Source: a virus
DNA length: 25,669 nucleotides
Virus record (IMG/VR): IMGVR_UViG_3300031277_000044
Location: 1-25,669 of that record
Direction: 5' to 3' (one strand)
A model generated the notes under the pieces. That model did no database searches. It saw only the letters and a program-made list of their open reading frames with translations, and was not told where the DNA came from. Numbering within the stretch: the stretch's first letter is position 1; every line of letters starts with the position of its first letter. Shown one piece after another: positions 14,801 to 21,595 of this stretch. A program made the position numbers and the translations under genes.

Positions 14801-16494
14801 GATACGGATGCCGAGGCATGGGTAATAAACGTAATCTCGTCGCTGTAACTGTAGCCTTCCGAGTTGTGGGCATAGGCGCGGGCGTAATACCTCATGGGGC
14901 TGCCAAGCCCTGTCAGGCTACGTGTAAATGCGCCGGTTCCGAAGTCCCCGCTTTCGTCCTCATAGTTGGCATAATCGCTGTCTCCTGGAGCGGTATTTCC
15001 GGGGTCTCCGTGAGAGGATGTGTCGTAGACAATTCCCCGGTGGTCGCAGTTTTCTCCGCCAGTGTCGGTAATATTGCCGTTTCCGGTAGCAGCGGTCGCT
15101 GCTATATCCGAGGCAGCTTGAGTAGTTACTGTGGGGGCAGCTGCTACTGTATAAGTCACTACCAGCTTGGGTTTATAGCCCTCACCTTTCTCTGCCGCAT
15201 AATTAGCAAGGTAAAACTTTTTACCACTTGCCCACGCAGGGGGCGTATCAGTAGCATCATAAGTAGCTTCACGTGTCCCCAGTCTGGTAATTGATGTTTT
15301 AGATACTGCTTCCAAGCCAGTAGCGTTCAGAGCAAAGTCATTCCAGAATGGGTCTGCTACTTTCCAGTCTGCATAGGCTATAGGGGTGTCACAGAACGGG
15401 GTAGTTCCAAATCTCCCAAAGTCTTCCACATCAAAAGCACCCGTTGTGTGTGTTGATGTTGTCCCAAATATATTCACCGTAGGCGATACTTCAAGTGTAT
15501 CCGTCTTGGCCACACCGTAAACAGAAAAAGTGGCTTCTGTAATAGTCACATCATCCGGCAATCCAGAGGTATCAAAACAGTAAAGGTTACGGTATAAATA
15601 AGTGTAAGTATCAGTCTCACCACCAGACTCCAGCCTATTCCCATAGTGTGAGTCTTGAGCATCATAGCCTTGAAGACCAGGAGAGGTTGTTCTGTCATGC
15701 AAAGTGCTCCAAGAAACACCTGTATCTTCAGCTCTTAGACTAGTATCCCCAGGTGCTCCACCTGTATCGGGGTAGAATGTTTCAGGGCTATCTGAAACTG
15801 TGAAAGGATATTCAGCCTCATTAAAGACTGAAAGCGGTATTAATTCCTCATCCCCACTCTTGAACTGTCCTAATTTGAGTTTGAAATCTCCCTTTTGGTT
15901 GTACTTAATCCTGACTTCATTAAGAGGGTTGGATTCAAATACCCATGAACCGAGGATGCGCCCCTGAATGAGCCTTAGCCTTCTCTTGCAGACGCCATAA
16001 TCCCACTCTAGAACGTTGTTCTGATAGTTCTCGTTTACGGGGTCTACAGGCAACAAGACGGGGGCGGAGGGTGTCTGCTCTACGCCGTCAAGAAAAAGCT
16101 GGGCGTGGTAGTTTAGTTTGTCGTTCTTCTTCCTGCCGTCAGGCTGGTCGTTTTTGACCTTGATTTCAACCTGAGTGTCCTGAACGGTACACTTGAACAG
16201 GTTGTTTTTCTCGGTGAACTTGTTGCCCTGCTTCTCCCACCCGACATCTACCTTTAGACCATCGGCATCTACCATCGGCAGGCCGGAGAATACGCCAAAT
16301 CGCTTATTGCTTTTCAGGTCACGGTAGAATTTGGCATACGGAGACCGCCCTTTGACCCGCTTCCCATCAACAAAGGGAGAGGCATAATCCTGCGTGAACT
16401 CCACGTAATCCGGGTCTATGCCTCTTTTCCTTAGATTAGACAGTAAAACGGGGTCGGTGACTATTCTCTTGGGGTCGGTGACTTTATCGGGCAT
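11806..16494 (-). CDS. Giant repeat-containing adhesin / virion appendage protein
   Basis: A 1562-residue protein. In order: an N-terminal domain (1-235) of unknown type; a beta-sandwich region (about 240-450) ending in a 'YKPKLVVTYTV' strand, as in DNRLRE-like domains; a fibronectin-III-like domain (about 452-558, GLGSPMRYYARAYAHNSEGYSYSDEITF); a first array of 21 full and one partial copies of a 20-residue repeat (560-987); a 400-residue segment with three similar beta-sandwich units (988-1391); a second array of six full and one partial copies (1392-1525); and a basic tail with a duplicated ITSQYRKI motif. The repeat consensus is RSASVSVGVVATASRAIG plus two variable residues. It is probably an elongated surface fibre or host-binding appendage. 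The start at 16494 directly abuts a 24-codon ORF. There is no signal peptide, as expected for a virion protein. Confidence 0.7.
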   Translation of the reverse strand: MPDKVTDPKRIVTDPVLLSNLRKRGIDPDYVEFTQDYASPFVDGKRVKGRSPYAKFYRDLKSNKRFGVFSGLPMVDADGLKVDVGWEKQGNKFTEKNNLFKCTVQDTQVEIKVKNDQPDGRKKNDKLNYHAQLFLDGVEQTPSAPVLLPVDPVNENYQNNVLEWDYGVCKRRLRLIQGRILGSWVFESNPLNEVRIKYNQKGDFKLKLGQFKSGDEELIPLSVFNEAEYPFTVSDSPETFYPDTGGAPGDTSLRAEDTGVSWSTLHDRTTSPGLQGYDAQDSHYGNRLESGGETDTYTYLYRNLYCFDTSGLPDDVTITEATFSVYGVAKTDTLEVSPTVNIFGTTSTHTTGAFDVEDFGRFGTTPFCDTPIAYADWKVADPFWNDFALNATGLEAVSKTSITRLGTREATYDATDTPPAWASGKKFYLANYAAEKGEGYKPKLVVTYTVAAAPTVTTQAASDIAATAATGNGNITDTGGENCDHRGIVYDTSSHGDPGNTAPGDSDYANYEDESGDFGTGAFTRSLTGLGSPMRYYARAYAHNSEGYSYSDEITFITHASASVSVGVVATASRAMGANRSSSVIAGVLVSATKSWGRILSSAVSVGILAAATRILGAPRSAAVSVGVAVSASVSWGKVISSSVIVGIVTTASRAVGMIRSSSVIAGIVATASRVIGATRSSSVYVGVVATATRALSATRSAVVSVGAHVSAAGRWGRVVSAATSVGVLVSAIGVFGWLALSSVRVGVAVTASRIASVARSASVSVGVVATASRIAGMIKSASVSIGALVSVTRIAGVSRSASVIIGIVANASRIMGTTCSASVQVGAVATASRLAGVIRSASVAVGILTSAVRAVTTTRAASVIIGIAATASRAVGAARASSVIVGVVATASRAIAITRSASVSVGVVASATPNIGRLVISSVLVGVVSTASKAIGIVRSAATSVGAAVSAFRAIGITRSSAVSVGIVATASRLMAAIRSASVSIGVTTEFPMAQIIIGGLPGYQTLKNGTVYYSLRAGLPPAEFGGAAQVICSPGQLGSFYVRLSAAPGEGSSYTFTIQLNGVDTDITCTVSDSDTTASDLVHTALVEAGDLVAVKEVSSGTPAGGSPTYTCKFTGVNSYDSLLLGNCGGCTHLYATRYNALLPVDLYAWTDDETARYQICPTTGTIRNFRVNAGSAATGDPTAGFRITLRKNLEDTAITVDLMCGETIVNDLEHEVSVSAGDKLSLKMERLNSPTSATGRIRFGFTFTSDIPGECIALGNTISSLETSSIAYHSFECDATVPWYFAEYNAYQLAQSCRFKKLYVELNDAPGSGKSYTFQSRISGATGNLSVVIDGANKTGNDTNNIDTVGDGVVVDLMCTPSGSPASTKAHWGMVVSSPYTGIIINIVRSASTIVGVLVSASRAIGIIRSASVAAGIVATASRTLSALRSASVSVGVAVSASRAIAVARSAAVSVGVVVSAVRTFGAVRSSSVIVGVVATASRTFGALRSASVSVGAVATASRTMAAIRSAAVSVGAVASATISKPGKVFRIETITSQYRKIKTITSQYRKIRTKLSKQ
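11920..12321 (-). repeat. 60-bp repeat array 2 (C-terminal adhesin block)
   Basis: Six full and one partial 60-bp units in frame, coding for 20-residue repeats at residues 1392-1525. No insertions or deletions break the period. Units share Arg-Ser-Ala-Ser-Val and Val-Gly-Val positions, but many codons differ synonymously, so the copies are not recent. Confidence 0.9.
13534..14817 (-). repeat. 60-bp repeat array 1 (central adhesin block)
   Basis: Twenty-one full units and one 8-residue partial unit, exactly 1284 bp, in strict 60-bp register (residues 560-987). The consensus matches array 2. Some units depart from it, with Trp-Gly in place of Ile-Gly (units 2, 4 and 8) or loss of the leading Arg (units 3, 5, 9, 10 and 19). 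Confidence 0.92.
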
Positions 16495-16569
16495 CTATAC
16501 CTCGTCCTTCCAGGGGAAAGATTTGTTCCCTGTAAAAGCATGGGTGCTATGATATTTTATCTGCGCCAT
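16495..16569 (-). CDS. 24-codon ORF directly before the adhesin
   Basis: ATG at 16569-16567, TAG at 16495-16497, directly abutting the adhesin ATG. The peptide starts MAQIKYHSTHAF and ends FPWKDEV. GGGATAAG lies upstream. It may be a tiny structural protein or a leader peptide coupling translation to the adhesin, whose own ribosome site (GGAAGGACGAGG) lies within this ORF. It is too short to judge by itself. Confidence 0.35.
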   Translation of the reverse strand: MAQIKYHSTHAFTGNKSFPWKDEV

Positions 16570-16589
16570 CGCTTATCCCATCATACTGA

Positions 16590-16630
16590 GAAGGGGGGCC
16601 GAGGGAACAATACCCTCTTTGCCCCCCTTC
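16590..16630. terminator. Two-part perfect hairpin downstream of the 136-residue structural gene
   Basis: The outer stem GAAGGGGGGC/GCCCCCCTTC is 10 perfect pairs and the inner stem GAGGG/CCCTC is 5, with a 7-base loop. It lies about 22 bases after the stop at 16652. No T-run follows on either strand, so it is not a classic terminator. It could be an attenuator, processing site or mRNA stabiliser. Confidence 0.55.
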
Positions 16631-16651
16631 AAGGCCTGTTTATTGCTTCGG

Positions 16652-17062
16652 TTAAGAGCCGAGTTTGAGCTGGTATTTGCCTTCGCAGGTCAGCGTATCA
16701 TTTTCCTCGAACTCCAGCGCCGCATTGAAGCAAACCTCCATGTAGACAACATCATCGTCGTCGTTCAGGATGGCGAAGCCGCTAACCGACTGGGCGCCGG
16801 AGGCCGTGAATACGTGGTCTACCTCCACCGTGTCGTCAGTAACGCTGGTATCGGAAGCGATTACCGAGTCGGCATCGGCCAGCGCGAAGCCGTTGGCCGC
16901 CAGTTTGGTGGCGCCGCCGGGGTTGATAAAGGTGCTGTCCTCCGAGGCCGTGCAGGCGCCGGTCAGCCCGACAATGGACTTGAAGGCGCTTGCCGCCTCA
17001 CCGGCCAGCAGGCGCCCGGCCTCGCCATAGCCGAGCTTGGTGGGCTTTTGTGTCTGGGCCAT
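16652..17062 (-). CDS. Beta-rich virion protein (minor structural)
   Basis: A 136-residue protein. It begins MAQTQKPTKLGYGEAGRLL, then a SFK/VGLTGA-type strand, several Thr/Ser/Val-rich strands with acidic turns (DDTVEVDHVF, ILNDDDDVVYMEVCF) and ends with a strand (TCEGKYQLKL). This resembles small phage virion proteins of jelly-roll or Ig-like type, but I cannot give a family. The ribosome site AAGGAGG is very strong and the start follows the previous stop directly (TAAATG). A hairpin follows the gene. It may be a tail or decoration protein made in quantity. Confidence 0.55.
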   Translation of the reverse strand: MAQTQKPTKLGYGEAGRLLAGEAASAFKSIVGLTGACTASEDSTFINPGGATKLAANGFALADADSVIASDTSVTDDTVEVDHVFTASGAQSVSGFAILNDDDDVVYMEVCFNAALEFEENDTLTCEGKYQLKLGS

Positions 17063-17278
17063 TTATTTTTCCTCCTTTTTGGAAGTCGCCGCCGGCGGCT
17101 TGGGTGCCTTGATGGCTACATAAGCCGGGTCAGTAATAGTTACTGCCGTGCAGACCTTGACGCCAGAGGCATCCTGCGTCTCCCGCAGAAGCCCCACGAT
17201 GTCGGCGGCGGGGGTTTCGGACTCGTTGACGATTACATCAACGGCTTTCTCAAGGTCTTTGTCCAGGACTTTTTTCAT
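17063..17278 (-). CDS. Hypothetical 71-residue protein
   Basis: Not recognised. It starts at ATG 17278 behind GGGAGG, overlapping the previous stop (ATGA). The first half is helical and charged (KKVLDKDLEKAVDVIV), the middle has short strands (GVKVCTAVTITDPAYVAI), and the tail is Pro/Ala/Lys-rich. It sits between two virion candidates. Confidence 0.6.
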   Translation of the reverse strand: MKKVLDKDLEKAVDVIVNESETPAADIVGLLRETQDASGVKVCTAVTITDPAYVAIKAPKPPAATSKKEEK

Positions 17279-17787
17279 CTTAACCTCCCGAATAAGAATG
17301 GGTCTCTATTGTATCTCCGGCAGACGGGGCACTTAATCTTGATGATGGCGTGTATCGCCTGCCAGATAGTCTGTGGTGATGGTTCGCCGGTGCGGTATCG
17401 CTCCAGCACCTTGTCGAAGATTTCAAGGGCGGCTACCCGCGCCTCGCCCAGAGTCGGGTAAACCTCCGGCCTGTAGTCGTATCTCTGGCCGGTTTCGTGG
17501 TTTATACCGGCCCGCCTTATCTGGAAGTGGCCGTCTACTGCTTCGGGCATATACCGCATCGCCTCGGCGTAATAAACCCTGCGGGCGTGATACGAGGCAA
17601 GGAGCGCGGAAAACACCGTGTCCCTGAAAAAACGAAGTATGCAGCGCGGCGAGGGGCAAGTCGGGGGTGGAGGCGGAGGGACCGCGCAGGGGCGGCAGAT
17701 GAGGTTGCCGTCTTTGTCCCGGTGCTCGGCACCCCACTGGATAAAGACACCGTTCCCGGTTGAGGCTTTTTGGGTTATGTTCGGCAT
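17275..17787 (-). CDS. Cys-rich hypothetical virion-region protein
   Basis: A 170-residue protein. I choose the ATG at 17787 because the longer frame to 17964 runs over the end of the adaptor-like gene in another frame. It has Cys pairs at ICRPC and CPSPRC flanking a run of six Pro residues, a central helical region rich in Arg and Tyr, and a C-terminal CPVCRRYN motif that looks like half a zinc ribbon. The function is unknown. Genes before and after overlap or abut it, so it is part of the neck/tail operon. Confidence 0.6.
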   Translation of the reverse strand: MPNITQKASTGNGVFIQWGAEHRDKDGNLICRPCAVPPPPPPTCPSPRCILRFFRDTVFSALLASYHARRVYYAEAMRYMPEAVDGHFQIRRAGINHETGQRYDYRPEVYPTLGEARVAALEIFDKVLERYRTGEPSPQTIWQAIHAIIKIKCPVCRRYNRDPFLFGRLR

Positions 17788-17791
17788 CTTC

Positions 17792-18628
17792 TCAATTCCT
17801 CGCGTAGAGTTTCTGATACCGCCTCCGGCGGATTTTACCGAGGTCTCGCTTATACAGGGCGAGCTGATTGGTAGCCCAGTTCTGGTAGGTGCGGATGGTA
17901 TTGGTGATGGAGAGGTCGGCCTGGAGCTCCCGCAGATACCCCTGGGACTGCGTAAGGTAGCCATCGGAGGCCACCTGCAACTCGCGGTAGGCCGCCGTCA
18001 TCAGGTCGGACTGGGGCTTGCCGCGCGTATTGAGCTTGTCGATGTATGTACGTGCATTGGTGAGGTCGGTTGTGGCCTGGGTAATCCGGAGTGTCATGTT
18101 GTCCACCGCCGAATTGATGTTGGCGATAGCGGCCGCTGCCGCATCAATGTGGCCCCGTATCTTTCCGAGCCAGTTGTTCGCTGCTTTAGCCACCGCACCT
18201 TCCACCAGCACCCTCTCCTGCTGTGGGTTGAGAGTCGTGCTGTTACGGGTAAGCTGGTGGGTCTTGCGGCAGTAGAGGTAGACATCCTCGGAGTCGCCCG
18301 GTAGGAAGTCTATCTCAAGCGTGAGAACACCGGCTTCACGGACGGAGAAGTTGCGGAATTGAACGGGTGTGTAACCTGTCCGGTACTCCACTTCCTCAAT
18401 CTCCAACAAGTCCTCGATGTCGGATATGTCAATCTCACGGCTGCCGGAGGTCGTGGTCAGTTCCTCTTTGACCATGCGGGGGGAGACCTCGGATATTTCC
18501 ACAAGCGTATCACGGATAATCATGTTAAGCTCGTCGTCCTGAAAATCAGTATCCGAGTCGACAACGAACTCGTCCAAGAGAAACTGCCGGACTTCACTCC
18601 GTATGGTTGCTAGGTTTTTCCCCGCCAT
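17792..18628 (-). CDS. Head-tail adaptor-like (connector) protein
   Basis: A 278-residue protein. The N-terminus (IRSEVRQFLLDEF, then DFQDDELNMIIRDTLVEISEVSP) matches the pattern of phage adaptor proteins, where a 'DdEL...i..al..is...P' helix opens the connector domain. A beta unit follows (REIDISDIEDLLEIEEVEYR). The C-terminal half (about 140-260) is a long Ala-rich helical region, probably coiled coil. It would sit between portal and tail. The start lies behind GAGGACGG. It follows the capsid genes, as expected for a neck protein. Confidence 0.6.
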   Translation of the reverse strand: MAGKNLATIRSEVRQFLLDEFVVDSDTDFQDDELNMIIRDTLVEISEVSPRMVKEELTTTSGSREIDISDIEDLLEIEEVEYRTGYTPVQFRNFSVREAGVLTLEIDFLPGDSEDVYLYCRKTHQLTRNSTTLNPQQERVLVEGAVAKAANNWLGKIRGHIDAAAAAIANINSAVDNMTLRITQATTDLTNARTYIDKLNTRGKPQSDLMTAAYRELQVASDGYLTQSQGYLRELQADLSITNTIRTYQNWATNQLALYKRDLGKIRRRRYQKLYARN

Positions 18629-18640
18629 CTAACCGTCCTC

Positions 18641-18991
18641 TTATCGTTTTATGCCACGCACGGTGAAGGTTACGGCCGCCGTAGTCTGGGACGCACCGGC
18701 GTATAGCTTGATGAACTGCGCGCCGCCAATCTTGAAAATGACGGCGATACTGCCCGTCCCCGCCGTCGAGGCCTGCAATACCGTGCCGTCCCCATCAGCA
18801 TCGAGGAAGTCATGCACCGGGAGGAAGGTGCCACCGCTCTTATCGGAGATACGCACGGAGATGGCGGCACTGTCTATGGCCGGCATGATGACCAGAAGCT
18901 CGTCGTAGATGCCATCGAGGTCTACCTCCGCCGATAACTGCGCATCTTTGGCGATAACGCAGCTTTTGAAAGCCGAAAAGTAGCTGTCCAT
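18641..18991 (-). CDS. Small beta-rich virion protein
   Basis: A 116-residue protein with strands AQLSAEVDLDGIYDELLVIMPAI, AISVRISDKSGGTF, SIAVIFKIGGAQFIKLYAG and a final TTAAVTFTVRGIKR. Phage proteins with the same 'disc..gGt..p...aqfIKl......avtF.vRGi' texture occur in structural clusters. I think it is a head decoration or neck component, but the family is not certain. The start is behind GGGGAGG. Confidence 0.55.
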   Translation of the reverse strand: MDSYFSAFKSCVIAKDAQLSAEVDLDGIYDELLVIMPAIDSAAISVRISDKSGGTFLPVHDFLDADGDGTVLQASTAGTGSIAVIFKIGGAQFIKLYAGASQTTAAVTFTVRGIKR

Positions 18992-18993
18992 TG

Positions 18994-19182
18994 TTATGTA
19001 CCTCCCCGACTGGCTTTAAGCGAGCGGCCGGTTTGCTTGCGGGCTATGCCGTAGGCTTCCCCGGCGGCCTGCTCGGGTGTCTTTTTCTCGTTCTTAACGA
19101 GATACTTGATTGTCTGGTTTATGGCCGTGCGAACAGCCGTCATGGAGCTTTCTTTAGTGAGGTTTTCAACCGCCAGTGGCAT
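18994..19182 (-). CDS. Small hypothetical protein
   Basis: A 62-residue protein with a good ribosome site (AAGGAGG) ahead of ATG 19182. It overlaps the end of the preceding gene by 17 bases. It has one amphipathic helix pair (TAVRTAINQTIKYLVKN, then EQAAGEAYGIARKQTG) and a basic C-terminus. Not recognised. Confidence 0.6.
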   Translation of the reverse strand: MPLAVENLTKESSMTAVRTAINQTIKYLVKNEKKTPEQAAGEAYGIARKQTGRSLKASRGGT

Positions 19183-19618
19183 CTTCGTCCTCCTTCATTT
19201 CGCCAGCGTCCAGCTTTTTCTTACACTTCTTGCCAATTTTGCTGGTGAGTTTGTGCAGGCTCTTGTGCTCCGGGCAGTAGAAGTAACCAGGGGGCGGCTC
19301 GACTGGAATTTCGGGCGCGGGAACCTCAACCTTTTCTGACGGTTGAGACTCGGTAACTACCGGCGTCTCCGCTTCGGGCGGTGCTGGCTCAGGGGCGATT
19401 TCGGGCGCTGGTTCCTCGCCCAGTATCTCGCCCGGCTCGGGGTGCCTTCTAACCGCCGTTGCATCCCTTCGCCCGACTTCGTAGCCCTTGCCGCACTTGG
19501 GGCAGAAGTCAGTCCAGATGGGCTTGCCCTCGCCGTTGAAGCCCTTTTCGTACGGCTTGGGTGGCTGAACGAAGTTAAAGCCGCAATCGCACTGCTCTCT
19601 CGGCCACTTTAGTTCCAT
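19166..19618 (-). CDS. Protein with zinc-ribbon-like ends and Pro/Glu-rich linker
   Basis: A 150-residue protein. The N-terminal part has CDCG and CPKCG pairs (about 10-13 and 39-43), a likely zinc ribbon. A long Pro/Glu/Ala linker (about 60-108) follows. The C-terminal part contains YFYCPEHKSLHK and a Lys/Cys stretch, perhaps a second metal site. The start follows GAGGAGG. Its place after the capsid genes is puzzling for a zinc protein. The function is not recognised. Confidence 0.6.
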   Translation of the reverse strand: MELKWPREQCDCGFNFVQPPKPYEKGFNGEGKPIWTDFCPKCGKGYEVGRRDATAVRRHPEPGEILGEEPAPEIAPEPAPPEAETPVVTESQPSEKVEVPAPEIPVEPPPGYFYCPEHKSLHKLTSKIGKKCKKKLDAGEMKEDEDATGG

Positions 19619-19632
19619 GTTGCCTCCTCAGT

Positions 19633-19663
19633 TTGTGGGGGCATGGGTTGGCTGCCCCCACAA
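19633..19663. terminator. Perfect 11-bp GC-rich hairpin after the beta-helix gene
   Basis: TTGTGGGGGCA pairs perfectly with TGCCCCCACAA around a 9-base loop. It lies between the stop of the beta-helix gene (19679) and the ribosome site of the next gene. There is no T-run on the minus strand, so it may attenuate or stabilise rather than fully terminate. It resembles the 16590-16630 element in its G-run stem. Confidence 0.55.
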
Positions 19664-19678
19664 TATTTTCGCTTCATG

Positions 19679-20515
19679 TTAAGAGGTCGGGAAAAGCAGG
19701 GCTTCGGTATGGCTACCAGCGAGGTCGCTGGTATCCAGCGCCGCCAGTGTACCGCTATTGTTGCTGAGGCAAAAAGCGGCATCAATTTGCTGGGCGGCAT
19801 TACCGCCGGACACGCCTTCATGCAGGATGATGCAGTTGCGTAGCCGGATGTCCAAGGCGACGGCATCGGCACTGGTCTCGATGCCCCCTTCAAGGAACAT
19901 ATCATGGAGATAGAGCCGGTCACCGCCATCTTCGGTCTTGAAGTAGATGGCGCCCTCGCACTCGTCGTTGGGGTTGCCTTTGGCGTAGATGCGGACGGCA
20001 TTACCGCTTCCGCCGTGAGTAACCGTGATGAACTTATCCCCGTTGTCGTAGGCGTTGTCGTAGACGTTCTCCAGATTGAGGATGAGTTTCTTGGCTACGT
20101 CGCTGTGGTCAATCTTGATGCCGTCCTGGCCGTTGTTGCCGTGGTCGATGCAGAGCGAGCCGCCGCAGGCGCGGATGGTGGCCTCCCATGTGGAGGTCTG
20201 CACTCCGGGCGCAATTTCAATCACTTGGTCCTCGTCGGTCGCCGTGCTGATGGTGACGTTGCCGAGACAGATGAGCTCAACCTTGCTGACCGTCGGCCAG
20301 CTCAGGCAGGCCGCCTCGGAGTAGGAACCGACGAGCACGATGACCTTATTGCGGGTCGAACTCACCAGGGAGAAAGCGTAGGCGATGGTTTTGTAGGGAC
20401 TATCAAAGTCGCCCTTTCCGAAGGTATCGTTGCCCCACTGCGCGACGACGATGGTGTTCTGTGGGTAGTCACTGTCGATGTACTTGATGACGTTGGTATG
20501 TGTATTGGTGCTCAC
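19679..20515 (-). CDS. Right-handed beta-helix (pectin-lyase-like) virion surface protein
   Basis: A 278-residue protein starting at GTG 20515 behind AAAGGAG. The N-terminal DFDSPYKTIAYAFSLVSS then KVIVLVGSYSE is the usual opening of parallel beta-helix domains: 'sPykTI.yA', then short strands on a repeating ladder. Later segments (VELICLGNVTIS, LILNLENVYDN, AVRIYAKGN) fit successive rungs. Such domains bind or sometimes cut glycans; no catalytic pair is obvious to me. Directly after the capsid gene, it is probably a head fibre or decoration protein. Confidence 0.6.
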   Translation of the reverse strand: MSTNTHTNVIKYIDSDYPQNTIVVAQWGNDTFGKGDFDSPYKTIAYAFSLVSSTRNKVIVLVGSYSEAACLSWPTVSKVELICLGNVTISTATDEDQVIEIAPGVQTSTWEATIRACGGSLCIDHGNNGQDGIKIDHSDVAKKLILNLENVYDNAYDNGDKFITVTHGGSGNAVRIYAKGNPNDECEGAIYFKTEDGGDRLYLHDMFLEGGIETSADAVALDIRLRNCIILHEGVSGGNAAQQIDAAFCLSNNSGTLAALDTSDLAGSHTEALLFPTS

Positions 20516-20527
20516 TTTGCTACTCCT

Positions 20528-21577
20528 TTAACCCGTCGGCACGGTGTTGGTGATGTCGGTGATGCGCCCAATCGACCATTTGCTGCCGGGGATAAGGGTC
20601 GTGTGGCATGACAGCCTGTGGGCTTTCGCCAGGTAGTCGGGATGCTTGTCCCAGTATTCGTAGTTGAAGAATTCGCCGTCGTTCTCGGTCTTGCCGAAGG
20701 CGACGCCAACGCCGGGGTCGGGGACCATAAGGCCACCGCGCCGGGCGAGGATGGCGAAGATGGAATACATCCGGGTGCCGGAGCTATACTTCGCCCTGGC
20801 ATCGGAGCCGTAGCCGGTGTTGGCCTGCTCGGCTACGAGGAAGTCACTGGGGATGATGGGCTTTCCGCCGAAAAGCGTGGTAACGCCGCCGACATCATTC
20901 GGGGTGTAAGAAATAAGTCCGAGCGGGCCGGCGCTGTCGTACTTCATGTTGGCGATACCAGCCTCGTGGTATACGCGGGAAATCTGGCGCTGGAGCAGGA
21001 AGGGCATAAGCCAGAAGTCCAATCCGTACTTCATCTCCTCCAGCAAGATGCGCATATTGTTCAAGGCCAGCGCACCCTCGCCTTCGTCGATGTCCCAGTT
21101 CTCGCCGTAGTTGGTTGCCGCCCAGGAGTGCAGGCCGTCCATCTCAAGACTATGGTCGTCATAGGTATAGTCGTCGTAGATGGTCTTGTCGCCGAGCTTC
21201 TTGGTGACGCCCTTCATCATCTCGCCGAGCGAGATTTCCTCGTAGTTGTTGATGCTGCCGTAGATGGCCTGAACGAATTTGTCCAGCTTCTCGTAGAGAT
21301 AGCAGGAGCGCAGGTAGGCCGACTTGCGGCTAACGGTGGCGCCCTCGGTGATAACGGTCTGGCCGCCGACGGCGATGTTCGCTACGTTGCCTTCAACGTC
21401 CGTACCCGACCGGAGCCAGTAGATGAGTTCACCGGAATGGTTGGCCTGGGAGAACGGCAGGAGGTCAACCGGGTTGCCCCGCTTGAAATTCTCGTCAACG
21501 ATGCCCGGTATCAGGGTCGGCAAAGTCAGTTTCAGGACTTCGGCAAGCGTATCATAGTGTCCGCCTGAAAGGGCCAT
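20528..21577 (-). CDS. Major capsid protein (HK97-fold-like)
   Basis: A 349-residue protein preceded by a strong AAGGAGG site and a scaffold-like gene. Features expected of this class of capsid protein are an N-terminal helical region (DTLAEVLKLTLPTLIPG), an extended-loop-like segment (LIYWLRSGTDVEGNVANI), a long central helical part (ALALNNMRILLEEMKYGLD) and a C-terminal region with GGKPIIPSDFLV and ILARRGGLMVPDPG. It would assemble the head shell with the upstream scaffold. No protease gene is visible in the window. The assignment rests on size, texture and gene order. Confidence 0.75.
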   Translation of the reverse strand: MALSGGHYDTLAEVLKLTLPTLIPGIVDENFKRGNPVDLLPFSQANHSGELIYWLRSGTDVEGNVANIAVGGQTVITEGATVSRKSAYLRSCYLYEKLDKFVQAIYGSINNYEEISLGEMMKGVTKKLGDKTIYDDYTYDDHSLEMDGLHSWAATNYGENWDIDEGEGALALNNMRILLEEMKYGLDFWLMPFLLQRQISRVYHEAGIANMKYDSAGPLGLISYTPNDVGGVTTLFGGKPIIPSDFLVAEQANTGYGSDARAKYSSGTRMYSIFAILARRGGLMVPDPGVGVAFGKTENDGEFFNYEYWDKHPDYLAKAHRLSCHTTLIPGSKWSIGRITDITNTVPTG

Positions 21578-21595
21578 AGGGGGTTCCTCCTTGTT

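Noticed and set aside
11806-16494. Diversity-generating retroelement target or CRISPR-like array in the repeat region
   Set aside because: There is no reverse transcriptase, template repeat or spacer structure. The repeats are coding, contiguous and carry mostly synonymous differences.
17788-17964. Upstream extension of the Cys-rich 170-residue gene to 17964
   Set aside because: It overlaps the adaptor-like gene's C-terminus and is Ser/Pro/Arg-rich out-of-frame sequence. ATG 17787 has a purine-rich ribosome site.
20618-21568. Long plus-strand frame of 316 codons opposite the capsid gene
   Set aside because: The capsid gene has a strong ribosome site, correct context and capsid-like sequence. 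The antisense frame is a by-product of GC-rich codon use.
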